DNA from: Branchiostoma floridae
Taxonomy: Eukaryota; Chordata; Leptocardii; Amphioxiformes; Branchiostomatidae
Length of the DNA: 64,000 nucleotides
Direction: 5' to 3'
Assembly: GCF_000003815.2 (NCBI RefSeq)
Contig: NC_049994.1
Span: forward strand, 12,970,382-13,034,381
In this document: positions 50,641 through 62,099 of the stretch, piece after piece
Layout of the letters: each line of letters opens with the position of its first letter
Position numbering within the stretch: position 1 is the stretch's first letter
The notes under the pieces: model-generated
What the model was told of the DNA's origin: nothing
Databases searched by the model: none
What the model saw: the letters and a program-made list of their open reading frames with translations, nothing else
Position numbers and translations under genes: made by a program

Positions 50641-51982
50641 GCGCTGTCAAAGTACAGTGCGGAACGCTACTGTTAAATGAAATATATATCTGTACAGCTT
50701 CAATAACAGTTATATGGATGCATACAAAATCTTAACTTGTTTTTTGATGAGTTCACTGTAAAATGTACATTGACAAAAGCCATGCGCATCCACTTAGAAC
50801 GGGTGTCGAAGTATGGCCCCCTCCCGATACCAATCTAAGACTTGAAAGGGAGGATAGTCTATATTTTTGTAACAACCCGAGTCACTTACTCAGGTCACTT
50901 GCAGTTTTACACCATTTTGTTGATGATAGTATGTTGGAAGGCAAAGCCAAAATATTGAATCACTTTTAATTAATTTGAACGTTACAATCAAACCTGTCTA
51001 CAGCGGTCACTCAAGGGACTGGCCAAATTTGACCACTATGAACAGGTGGCTACTATTTAATCTCCTAGCAGATCTTGCTGTGGCATAAGATCACAAGCTG
51101 GGGAAGGAGTTAAGCTGACAGAGGAGTTTTATTCCAACGCATGCATGCGACGAGAGGTTTTTTAATTATGCCGACTACAAACACACACACACACACACAC
51201 ACACACAAAACAATATTTCAATTTTCATGGAGATAATAACCAACAGAACAAGGTTTGATATATTTTGCATTTGTCCATTCCAACATAGCACAATATAACA
51301 TCTAACAAAAAGCTAGACACATTTATATATATACAGTTTTGTCAATACCAGTTATGAGGCGTGAACAAACAAACAGCATTTTAGCAACAACATCTTAGAC
51401 CTACACGAATGAAAAAAGTCCCTTGATATTAAACATGCAACAGGAAAATGAAGAGACATGAATGTACTGTCCTACAAATACTGAATTTGGTTGCAACCAT
51501 ATTCCTGGATGCTGAATAAACTTATATGGTATACTTTTGAAGGTACATAATTCTTATTGGATATCAGTGCAAGATTCAACTTTCTGTTAGACATTGGCGA
51601 AACTATAAGGAATGTATATAGCACTATTGGGCATTGTATATCAATGTGGAAAAATTAACAGTTACTTAACCATTGTAATCTCATTTTGTTGCTACTGGGT
51701 AGAACTGGCACTGTAAAAATCATGTCAAAACATTCACTTTTTTCCTTCTGCACTAAGCAGGAACCTGGAGCCACAAACTTTAAGGCATAAAGCTATTTCA
51801 TAGCTGGTAAAATGATATATAGGATACATATAAGAAATGCAAATTCATATGATGTCATTTGCAGACAAAAACTTAAATAATAGGTAAAAATATACAGAAA
51901 CCAGTAATTTTGTCGGTCACATTCTACCACGTGTAATAAATAAAAATTCCAGCATGCTAATACACTCTGCTGGTGTTGACAC
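50554..51982. other. Intergenic stretch between CEP70 and POFUT2
   Basis: No gene. AAACCTGTCTACAGCGGTCA at about 50990 begins a short repeat (TTGACCACTATGAACAGGTGG follows) of a type I believe is common in amphioxus. An (AC)n microsatellite lies at about 51181-51207. Confidence 0.4.
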
Positions 51983-51988
51983 TTTATT
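51983..51988 (-). terminator. CEP70: Candidate CEP70 polyadenylation signal
   Basis: AATAAA on the minus strand, about 137 bp beyond the CEP70 stop. Confidence 0.45.
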
Positions 51989-52124
51989 TGTAAGAGAAGA
52001 CACATTTTCTTGTAGCTGCCATGATATTCATTCTGAATTGTTGGGTTTTCCTATAGTAACTGTATCTGGTTTGTACCATGCTTGGTAACAGTAACACTTC
52101 TGCTATGATTGGTAATGCTGGGCT

Positions 52125-55100
52125 TCATGACAGTAGTTTTAGGGCCCTCACAGCTGGCACTATGTGCTCCATGTTGTCAATCTCTGAAAAAGTGGTTAAA
52201 CAATGGTAAGCCATAAAAACAGTGAAACACTAACAGTCAGCCACATAAGAATATAATTTTGCATGGATGTTTGAAAATAAAAATGATTTCTGATGCCACA
52301 ATATCTCAATTATACTTGACAAGCATAAACTCTTGTATACTTGACAAGCATAAACTCTTGTATACCTCACCAAAGTGAACTATACAAGAAGGAACAAGAA
52401 CAAAACAAAAGAAATACGATGTGTACAATTTACTTACCAAGGATACCTTGCAGCTGTTGTACAAGGTGGTTGAATGCTGGGAAGAATTTATCATACTGTT
52501 GCAGCCGGTCTAAAACACTGGAAGGGAAAGAAAAGAGTAGAGAAGAAACATAAGCTGTAGCCAACTGTTAACTTAACAAAAAGAGTAGCATCATTCACTC
52601 AGGATGTATGCATCACATTGCATTATCAGTATGGTGTAACTTTTAAAAAACTTAAAAAACTACTGACAGTGTACAATTGCTATTTTCTTGACAAAGACTG
52701 GAGTCACCCAGTCAAAAATTGGGAAAAGTACAATTTTGTGTTAAACTATATTTCAACTGTTATCCAAAAAGATGTTTACCAACACAGATGAACTTTCACA
52801 TTAAGAAACAATACTTGATATTTTACAGTTATTACAGTGTTGGAAGGAAAGTTAAGCAATTTTTCAATAATACTTGACACACGATGATATGATGGCGAGA
52901 GTGAACTGACCTGTCCAGACTGCTAGTGTGGAGCAGACTGTACAACTGCTGGGCTGTGGTGCTGCTGTGGGCCTCACACAGGTCTACAACTCTGTCTACA
53001 ACTGTCTGGCAACTGGCGCTTTTGTCTAAACAGAAGCATTGCAAATGTCAGTGCATTTTGTTAACTAAAGATGGTAAATGAACATATTGTGCCAACTATG
53101 TAGGTTCTCCCAATATCCAAAATTCATAAAAAAGCTACTATTGAAATTGCTATACATCATCAGAAAAGTGTCTATGCGCCAATGTGTCCTGTGTTTTCAT
53201 CTTTGCATACTTTACATTTGTATACTTTAAACACTTTTTACACCTTATCAGCCATAAAACAATGACATGGCATATATGTGGACTGTACCATACAGACTGT
53301 TAGGGAGGGGGTTTCCGGTACATACCAAGTTTCAGGGCCTCCCTGACAGAGTTCATCATGTTCTGCATCTCCCCCAGCCTGCTGTATACTTGGTTCATCC
53401 TGACGTAAACCCCGCTCAGCTTTGGCACATCAAACAGCTTCTGGAAGTGTCCCACCATCGTCTGGAGCACCGCAGCACTGGGAGCCTCCTCCGTCCCCTG
53501 AAATTCATGTCAGTGTTATGTCTACCTACACAAAAGGGAAACATATTGTTTTTCCTCCGTTTGTTCTCCTACTTCTTATGCTCAAAACAAATAAGGTCAA
53601 TTACCAGAACCAGATGCTGGCTCAACAGAGATATTTGTTTGAGTACCAATAAACAGAGCAGTAGTCTGTTAGGCTAGACCATGTAAAAGTAAACATTATG
53701 TATTTGCTTGCAAATGTTAGTACCTTTCTTAAGCTTGATTGATTTGATTAATTTAGCTTAGCTTAGCTAAGTTAGCTATGTTTTCTGCTTTAAGCTTAGC
53801 TATGTTTTTTGGGTAGAAATGAGCTGATCTCTACTTTGACATTGCATTGGCAGCTCTGCGACCTTGTAGTGGTGCCCTGACATACGTGACTATCACATAA
53901 AGTCATAAACACAAGAATCTTATGGACACTTGTTGGTTACACCACCTCTCCATCAAGGAGAAACTGAATTAATGAGGACTCAGTATTGCTTGTCCAATAG
54001 TTAAATTCCACGTACCTTGATGTGTGGTGCTTGTCTGACTTTTTTGGTCATCTCGTTTATGTTCCTTGCAATGTCAGCTGTGCTGGGGCATGCCTCTCCC
54101 TCAGGTACTGTCTGGAAGGACGTGTCCCAAGGAACCACCTGTCCAGCCAACTGGGTCACAGAAGCTTGGAGATGCTGCAGGGGATTTAAAAGAATACAAT
54201 GCAAAAAAAAACTATAAGTACAGATTGAGGGTACAGCACCATTAGATCAAATAATGCCACTATGCTACAGTCACCATTCACTTGAAAACTTAGTAATGTT
54301 TTCTAAACTACACATGTACACACCCACACACACACACACACATCCACACAGACACACACATATATTTCTACATATTAAACACATACATACACTTATACAT
54401 GCACACACATGTACACAAACACATACAGTACAAACACACCCACGCAAACACACAAACACGCATACACTTGCACATCAACACATACCAAGCCAAACAAGCT
54501 ACAAAGCAAGAATCCCTCATATTTAACTGACCTTCATCCCAGCCAGATTGTGTAGCCAGATCTTGAGTTTAGGTAGAACATTTCTGTAGGATTTCTCACA
54601 CCAGGCAGCATGGCTGTGTCCTGTCTGTCTCATCTCCAGTACAGGAGCTCGCTTGTCTTCTACTATAGACTTCACCTCATCTGCAAACTGTACACGGAAA
54701 TATTCCATAAGAATAACTTTTGTAATGTTATCATTTTGAGATTATCTTAATGTTCTTAATAAGTATAAAGACTAGATAAGGCTCATTGACACAATAACAA
54801 AGGGACATCTGAAGACTTGAAATTTCCTTAATAATACGATTCCTATGAAACTTGGATTCCAGTAAAAAACAGCAAGCAGAGCACACATTAGATATTTATT
54901 CTTTACCACATGGCATGTGATACAGAAACAGTCAATTGCTAACCACCAGATTATTACATCTTCATCACAATAATACCTTTTCACAAAACTCGTGATACTT
55001 CACAAACTCATAATCACACACACAACAATTTATAATCACTCCATTTCTTGCACATTGCAAAATTGACTTACAAGTAGAAAAGGCTGACCTCATACAAATG

Positions 55101-58100
55101 GATTATGAAAAGCAAGTCTCAATCCTTTTATGAAACAATGATCCAACACAGTTACAGGTTTGCTCACCTTCTCCAGCCCACTCACTCTGTCTGCTGTATT
55201 CTCAAGGGCACGGATGTGCCTCAAACCCTCCTGAAGGTCGTCTACTTTCAGTCGACTGGCAAACGCCTGGAGAGAAAAACAGTAACAGCTTATGAATTCT
55301 TTTCTTAATCAAGGACTACTTATCTTAATAGGTTCATCTGCATAAAAGCATTAACTCACTTCATGAGATGTTGACTTTACAAACTCATAATTTGAATAGA
55401 ACTCAAGCTGCAGCAACTGTTAGGGTCTAACATTTGCTGTACAAACTAGTTATCCACTTTTTGTTTCTATTACATGTTTAATATGGAAGCTGTATACATA
55501 TAATAGTATTAAAAAGTATGTGCAAATCATGTTGGACATGGACACAATTACAATGACAGGCATTAATTTTTGCGCTTTGCAAAAAAAAAAGATGTCAACA
55601 TGTATTGGTTGTTCAATCAATTAATTGACCAATATAAAAACAATAGGTAATATGACATTACAAAATGTACCTCCAGCCATTGTCTGCAGACATCTATAGG
55701 CAGGTGAGGAATGTCAGACACGTCTGTACTGAGACTTTGGGAGTCTTCCTTTTTGTGTCTCCTTCTTCTGTTGGACAAGCTTCAGGAAAAGAGAAAGAGA
55801 AGGAATGAATCATTGTTTATATACAGCATGCAGGGATAAGTAATAAGGTAACTTTACAACACCATCTACATTAAACAATCACCAGTACAGGCTGTGATGT
55901 CATTTCCAGTTTCAACCTCGCCGGACAACCAGCATAGTTGAGGGTGGCGTTTTCGGTGACTATGCATTCAAAATCCCTTTTTAACGGCAGAGCCATGTAA
56001 ATGCTTTGTGGTCGTATATGTCAGTTTAATAATACTATATGATTGTAACATATACTCTGTGATTATCATTTTTAAGTGTCACAAGCTGTTTAAACATGTA
56101 TAAGTTAGTGCTAGATAGCAGGGTTTAATACATACCCAGCAGAACTAACAAATTAAAGCTATCCTTTACCTGAGGTTGTTTTGAGCCAGAAGTTTCTCTG
56201 CCTTGGTCAGTCTGTGCTGTACATACTGTAGCTCTTTCTGCTGTGGTCTGGAATACATGAAGCAGAGTTGTCATCACTCTGATCTCACTACAATTGTAAC
56301 CAACTGTGCATNNNNNNNNNNNNNNNNNNNNNNNNNNNNNNNNNNNNNNNNNNNNNNNNNNNNNNNNNNNNNNNNNNNNNNNNNNNNNNNNNNNNNNNNN
56401 NNNNNNNNNNNTGTTATGAAATGCATATTCTCTTCTTCATAAAATTACGCATTTAGATATTTCTGGCTTTGGCTCCAAGAATTTCTCACAATTCCAGAGA
56501 ACCAGCTATGGTGCTGAAGACACAATTAAGGTTTTCAGTGATCATACTTTTCTGTACTCATATCGTAACATTTCATGTCAATGTAATGCTAGGGTCACAG
56601 TTCCAAACCGGGGCCCAGCCAGGCTGTTTTAGGAAACGAAAAATAAAAATGTATACATTACTTAAATAAACACAATCACACCCACGACTATCCTTTTTAC
56701 ATTTTGTGTATGTTAGTTCTCTTTTACATCATATTTTTGGTTCCCCCAAAGCTGCCCAGTTGGGCCCTGGTTTGGAAATTTGATTTAAGTATTTGATACC
56801 TGGTGTTTAGTTCCTCCTGCAGCTGGTTGATCTGCACCTGAAGCAGCCTGTTCTCAGCTGTCACCTGCTCCACCTGCTTCTGTTTCTCTTCCAGCTGTGC
56901 CTCATAAGACTGGAGAAAAAGAGACATACAGAAAATTCCTAATGTAGGTGTCATGAATATGCAACTGTGTAAAGATATATATTAGGGTAAAGTGCAATCT
57001 CATTCTGTTGTTTTTGGGTGGGCTGACTACTCTGCCAGTAGAGATGATGATCAGTGCCTGACAAAAACATTCCATTAAAAGAGATAACCTTTCAACTTTG
57101 ATTCGTGTCAGTTTATTTCGATCAATGGATTGACTTGAAATCTATGATAAATGGGAGACCATGCACTTTTTCACATTTCAAGCATTTTTCAACTCTGATT
57201 GGAATAATTGTTGACTCTACCAGATTGCAAGCTCAACACTGGTAAAAAAAAGAAATTTGTGACATTTTGCTTGAAACAGGTATAAAAAAGACAACACAGA
57301 AGGCAATATTGAAGACTAACATGTAGCATAAGACTGACGTTACCTTGAGTAGAGCCTTGTAGTTAACAGTGGCGTCAAAGTCGGGGTTGTCAGCAGGTCT
57401 CAAGATATCTGCTGTCACATCCTCTTCTCTGGAGATGGGCAATGAAGATAATCAGATGACAATGAAACAGACAATGAATAACTGTATTGCTAAGAAGACA
57501 CTACAAATGGAAAGTGATTTTATCTGCACATGCACCCAAAGTACTCATTTACCAAAGAAGCACAACGGATTATCACATTTTGTGGTTCTTACTTTTCTCC
57601 CCCAACACCACGTGTGCTGGTAGCTTGCTGCTGAGGATCCTCAATTTCATCTGCCCGGGTCTGTAGTCTTTTTTCCTCCTGGGAGACAGACAGACAAAAA
57701 TACAAAATTTTATTAACATATTAGTCAGGAAAAGACAGTCAACCATTTCTACATGATGCTGTACAAAACCCTGCCTGGTTTTTAAAGTTTCAGAAAGATC
57801 ACTACAATGACCATCAAGAGGAAGATAGAAAACATAAGGAAAGATCTTTATCTCATCAACCTACAACAAGTGCACAGTGCCAACCCTAATACCCCCCTCA
57901 CATTAGGCCCGATTCGATCGGACGACGAGTCTACGATCTCTAAATTACGAGGAGGCATGACCCTGATGGGATGGGGCCCATGACCAAGGGGAAACTCTGC
58001 CATTTCTTTGTCGGCATCAGGGTCATGCCTCCTCGTAAATTAGAGCTCGCAGACTTGTCGTCCAATCGAATTGCGCTTAATAATGTGAGGGGTGTATAAA

Positions 58101-60897
58101 GACAGAGGCTGCTGGCAAGCTGCCATCTATGTGCTAGCACACCTAACCCTCATCCAACGGGGAAAAACAGGCAATAAACACAATAGAGTGAGTGATACCT
58201 CACCTACCAAGAAGGAAATCCACTCTGGGATTGTACAGGCTAAAATAGATATCTTCAAAGATACATTTGTATACACAAAATACAGACCTCCTGTACTGCT
58301 AGTTTGATCTTGGCCTTCATCCTGTGAATGCGCTGGCGTTGCTCCTGTACTGTAGTCTCCAGCTCCCGGCACCTCTGGACTAATGTCTCCTGATTGTCCT
58401 GTAGGAGCTGGACTTCACTTCTGTGCTGACGTTCCTTCTCCGTCTTCTTTCTGTCTAAAGTCTGGACAAACAGAAAGTCGCAAGGGAGGGCACAGGATTA
58501 ATTGAGTACTGTAAATGCATTTAAGTTTGCAGGGATTTACCCGGTAGCGGGAAAAAGGACTCTTCGCGGTGGTTTTAAGTTCCCGGTAACACGACAGACT
58601 ACAGTCTAATACCATAATAGAAAAATGTTTGCAGTGGTTTTAAGTTCGCGGTGAAGTGGTCACCGCGAAAACTGCCAACATGAATCAACCGCGAACATTT
58701 CTGTAGAAGACATACACAAGTAAAGCAAGTACAACACATACTACATATGGTACATGTAGTTGTTACTTTTTTATTATTGTACGTGTGTTGAAACTCTACC
58801 TTAGCCATAGCCTGTGACTCCATGAGCTGTTGTTGTAGCTGCTGAAGTTGTTGTGATGGCTCTGCTGCTGCTGTGGATGTCCTTCCAGTCTTCTCTCTAC
58901 AATACACAAAATCACAGAATACTTTTTAGTCAACCAAACTTTATCATGCATATATACGTACTAGTACTAGTACCCCTGACTTTGACCTAGAAGTGACAAT
59001 GTGACAGGTTTGTCAAATTTCAAAGGGGGAGCAATGTCAGTGCAATCTTTAACGTTGTTGGCCACAATAAGCGTGATTTGATAAAGTCAGCGTCCTGCTA
59101 CCTTCCTATATTAAATTTCTACACAACTGAACAGTACTACCAACATTCCTCATCCATCCCTTGATAGCCCCAGACACAGGCTACTCACTTGAGCTGGTTG
59201 TTGGTGAGGATGAGGTCCTGGATGAGGACCTGACGTCGGTCACAGTCCTGTATCAGGCTCTTGAGGCTGTCCCGTAGTGACTGGGCTGTGGCTCTGTCAA
59301 GCACTGTCACATCTACATTGATACAATACATAGTTACACATCATTAGACAGACTTTACAATGTCACAATGTTATACTTGCTGGTTACGTAGCTGACTTTG
59401 CATCTGCAGCGCTATACGACTGTTACTCTGTATGTGGACATGTATTCACCATAGACAAGATCTTTGTAATGTGTCAAACTCAAAAAAGTCAAAGGCAAGA
59501 ATTGACTATAGGGACTTGAGACCACCAGAAGTGGTAGTCATATTGACCCTTGTGTAGGGGTGGTCACAAGCTTCTACAGATTTGATTGTATGTGGATAGA
59601 AACCCAGCGTTATTGTTCTACATTCCATGACGCAGTAAATGGCCAACAACACACCTATCACTGTCAACCATGGCTTTGTTATGACCCAGTTCAGCAACAT
59701 GCTTATATGTAACACACCTGCAGACAGTGCCCCATGCCCAGGCTGTACAGGAACAATGACTGGGAGACCGTGCTCCTTCAGTAGTAGGTTCACCTCACTC
59801 CAGGGGGTCTGAAATTAAAACAATAGATTCTTAAGAGCTGTATGTAAAAGTGGGGGGTTGAAGTAGTGCTAAATGATCACACCAAACGGCTGTCAGGCTT
59901 TTGGCTCGATCAGTTAGACCGCTGGTGTTGTGATCCTAAGGACCCGGGTTCGATTCACGGGTCGGTCGGGATATTTGTATATATTGTTTCTTTCTGTTCT
60001 ACTCGCCCCTCTGACTTCTTACATTGGCGCCCGACGTGGCCCTGGTGGATAACAGGCCAGAGATGTGCCTGCCCACAGGGTGCTCGAACTCGGAGATTCG
60101 AGGACGAATCTTGAGAAGAAGAGGGGGAGTAGTGTAACAGTGGGGGGTTGAAGTAGTGCTAAATGATCACGCCAAACGCCTGTCAGGCATTTGGTTCGAT
60201 CAGTTAGACCGCTGGTGTTGTGATCCTAAGGACCCGGGTTCGATTCACGGGTCGGTCGGGATATTTGTATATATTGTTTATTTCTGTTCTACTCGCCCCT
60301 CTGACTTCTTACATGTATGAGAAAAAATTAAGAAGAGTACAAGAAGATAGACAACATCCATACAACTTATAAGCATTACCAGGATCACCCACGTACTGAC
60401 ACATAGACATAGATGATTTTGTAAGTGCATCTAGGGCATGACAAGTGAGTTAAGTGGGTTCAGAGTTTGTATTTCAAATGCTTTTGAAAATGAATGATCA
60501 TCCATGTTTTGTTTTGTTTTTGTCTAGCTCATATTGTTTTACAATAGAATGTTATATAGTCCAAAAAATTCTATATTCAAAGAGGCGATTGTAAAATCAG
60601 TTACAGTAAGAGTCAAAGTGGAAAATGCTTTTGAATTCGTTAACTGATGCTCGAGCTACAAAATAATGCTAGTTGTAATCAAAGGACTTTCACTTTTAAT
60701 TACCTAATGTTACACAGTAGTCTGTTATTTTCTTCAGTTCTACAAACATGGCAAGAACATTCAAATATAGTACGATCTGGGATGTGGAGGGAATTCTTTG
60801 TCACGAAGATCCTGTTTTCAGAAAGTTATTGGTCTAAACAACTCAGTTTCAAGTACAGAGTTTGAACTTGGTACAGAAAAGAAAACAATACCTCCAT
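52125..60897 (-). CDS. CEP70: Centrosomal protein of 70 kDa
   Basis: Seventeen coding exons: 60897-60892, 59808-59718, 59312-59189, 58896-58800, 58461-58288, 57678-57593, 57428-57344, 56909-56800, 56247-56170, 55779-55671, 55266-55168, 54687-54532, 54174-54016, 53497-53326, 53025-52911, 52517-52438, 52183-52125. They give 1800 nt, 599 aa (human 597), all GT-AG. Human CEP70 sits at the centrosome, binds gamma-tubulin and supports microtubule nucleation and cilium formation. Recognition rests on the N-terminal WSEVNLLLKEHGL, a long coiled-coil region (about residues 60-290, e.g. YEAQLEEKQKQVEQ), VGHFQKLFDVP (about 473-483), YSRLGEMQN and the C-terminal IVPAVRALKLLS. The first coding exon holds only Met-Glu and is the least certain. 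Introns carry a miniature LTR element, MITEs and a gap. Divergent from TBRG4. Confidence 0.95.
54312..54490. repeat. CA-rich microsatellite in CEP70 intron 12
   Basis: Interrupted (CA)n with CACAT and CACAG variants, between CEP70 exons 13 and 12. Confidence 0.9.
56312..56411. other. Assembly gap (100 N) in CEP70 intron 8
   Basis: The gap lies between the exons at 56909-56800 and 56247-56170. The frame is kept across it, so no coding exon need be missing. Confidence 1.
56594..56782. mobile_element. MITE, GC-rich TIR family, copy 2
   Basis: Ends GTCACAGTTCCAAACCGGGG and, inverted, TTTCCAAACCAGGGCCCAAC; the core resembles 8961-9141 (e.g. CCCACG(G/A)CTAT and TTTTGTGTA-type blocks). Its right end stops about 17 bp from the splice donor of CEP70 exon 8. 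Confidence 0.8.
57890..58096. mobile_element. Long-TIR MITE in CEP70 intron 5
   Basis: About 80-bp inverted arms: TACCCCCCTCACATTA...GAGGAGGCATGACCCTGATG, and the same inverted from the right. TA lies at both ends, fitting a TA target duplication. The middle is about 45 bp. Confidence 0.85.
58503..58705. repeat. Repeat with GTGGTTTTAAGTTCGCGGT motifs
   Basis: GTGGTTTTAAGTTC(C/G)CGGT occurs twice (about 58570 and 58632). A complementary ACCGCGAA block follows (58668-58677 and again at 58689). This looks like a decayed MITE in CEP70 intron 4. Confidence 0.55.
59843..60023 (+). repeat. 5' LTR of the miniature element
   Basis: 181 bp, TGTAAAAG...TTCTTACA. The A-box-like TGGCTCGATCAG is at 59902-59913 and the B-box GGTTCGATTC begins at 59947. 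Between them, a 5-7-5 anticodon-arm layout and a 5-nt variable loop can be drawn, with weak pairing. Confidence 0.88.
60025..60039 (+). other. Primer binding site, tRNA-Lys type
   Basis: TGGCGCCCGACGTGG differs by one base from the classical site complementary to the 3' end of tRNA-Lys(CTT), TGGCGCCCAACGTGG. The spacing from LTR1 is one base. Confidence 0.85.
60113..60132 (+). other. Polypurine tract
   Basis: GAGAAGAAGAGGGGGAGTAG lies directly before LTR2, as needed for plus-strand priming. Confidence 0.85.
60133..60313 (+). repeat. 3' LTR of the miniature element
   Basis: 181 bp, TGTAACAG...TTCTTACA. The A-box-like motif is at 60192-60203 and the B-box at 60237-60247. The acceptor stem expected for a true tRNA does not pair. 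Confidence 0.88.
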
Positions 60898-62099
60898 AGT
60901 TGAGCCTTTCTGTGGGTTTTAGCTGAGTAAAACTGGTTCTTTTTCACACATAGGGCGTGGAACCACCATCTGAAGCGCTACATGTAGAGAAACGGCGCTG
61001 CAGATACGGTTGGAAGAGCAGCTTCGCCGTTACATCAAGTATTCCCACAACAAACATCAAAACATCACGGGCAGACGAATTTCGGCGCCCTTTGGTCCAT
61101 TCATCGCTACTAACATGGATACAGAACACTGTAACGGACCGGTACACTTGTCCGTGCAGGGGTGGTCAATTATAAATGTGTAGCTAAATGGTCATCAAAT
61201 ATGAATTAAGCGTAAAAATCATTGATAAAACCATTATTTTTTTACTTTGTTAAATTCTGTTTCTTGGTCTTCTCTTTCTTTTTTAGAATTTTATTCTCCA
61301 CTATTTATAATTCTCCCTCAAAATGCTCTCGGAATGTAATATGCCAAAAGGTCACAGAAACCCCTTAGCTGTATATAAAATGTGCATGTTTATCATAAAA
61401 GAAAATGAAAGCAAACAAATATTAAGATTAAACTAGCCAAAATATTAGTATCTTGATATGATTCTGTTAGTAAAGTAGAATAATTTTTCTATGTCTGAGT
61501 TTTGAATCAGTTCAGGATGTTTAAAATATTTTTACCTAAGGGGACTTGTCGACCTAGTACCTCCAAGATGGCAGCGTCCACGAACGTGGTTTGGCCGTAA
61601 CTTTCACGAAAATTAGAGTTTTATCCATTTATCTGAAAGCCATATTCATCCAGAGTTTTTCAAATACTCTCAGTAAGTCCTATACTATATTTGTATGTAA
61701 AAATACGTAAGTTAAATGGTGCTAGTGTTGACGTAGAATCCCTTATGATTTTATGTTCGAGTTTCGTAACATGCCATGGACTACAAACTACGAAGTCGAT
61801 TATACAAATTGTGTCTTTTCTGTGACGATGATTCTTTGTGATGAATTTTCGGCATGAGACGGACAGATCGAGAAATATCAAAATGCGTTTTGTTTTCCAT
61901 TTGGGGAAAGGCTTGATCTGTTATATACCAAAATATTAGCTTCCTCAAAAGACACAGTTCAACAGTTGTATACTTTAAAGTGCCTTTAGCTTTGCTTTCT
62001 TTAGATGTGACCAGTGATTCACTGCAAGTAACAGTTCTTTTACTTCCCTTAGGCCAACCTTAGGCCCTGTGAATAGAGAAACAAGATTCCAATATCACC
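60898..62099. promoter_or_regulatory. Divergent CEP70 / TBRG4 intergenic region
   Basis: About 1.2 kb separates the two start codons, which point away from each other. On +, CCAAGATGGCAGC at 61563-61575 is YY1-like and opens a 10-codon frame ending at 61599, so it may mark the TBRG4 transcription start and a short upstream frame. No TATA box is convincing. An open frame at 60944-61147 (-) has no known domain. Confidence 0.4.

Larger units (their letters stand above)
59843..60313 (+). mobile_element. Miniature LTR retroelement (TRIM type) with tRNA-like LTRs
   Basis: Complete 471-bp element in CEP70 intron 1, antisense to the gene. It has two 181-bp LTRs (6 differences by eye, about 97% identical), TGTAA...TTACA ends and the target duplication TGTA on both sides (59839-59842 and 60314-60317). 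A primer binding site starts one base after LTR1 and a polypurine tract abuts LTR2. Only 109 bp lie between the LTRs, with no coding capacity, so it must have moved using another element's proteins. Each LTR contains a tRNA-like segment with A-box- and B-box-like motifs. An alternative view, two tRNA-derived SINEs side by side, does not explain the primer site, purine tract or LTR ends. Confidence 0.87.

Noticed and set aside
59895-60260. Two tRNA genes (TGT-like anticodon loop) at about 59895 and 60185
   Set aside because: B box and arm spacing fit, but the acceptor stem does not pair and the anticodon stem has mismatches. Both lie at the same place within identical LTRs, so they are part of the retroelement.
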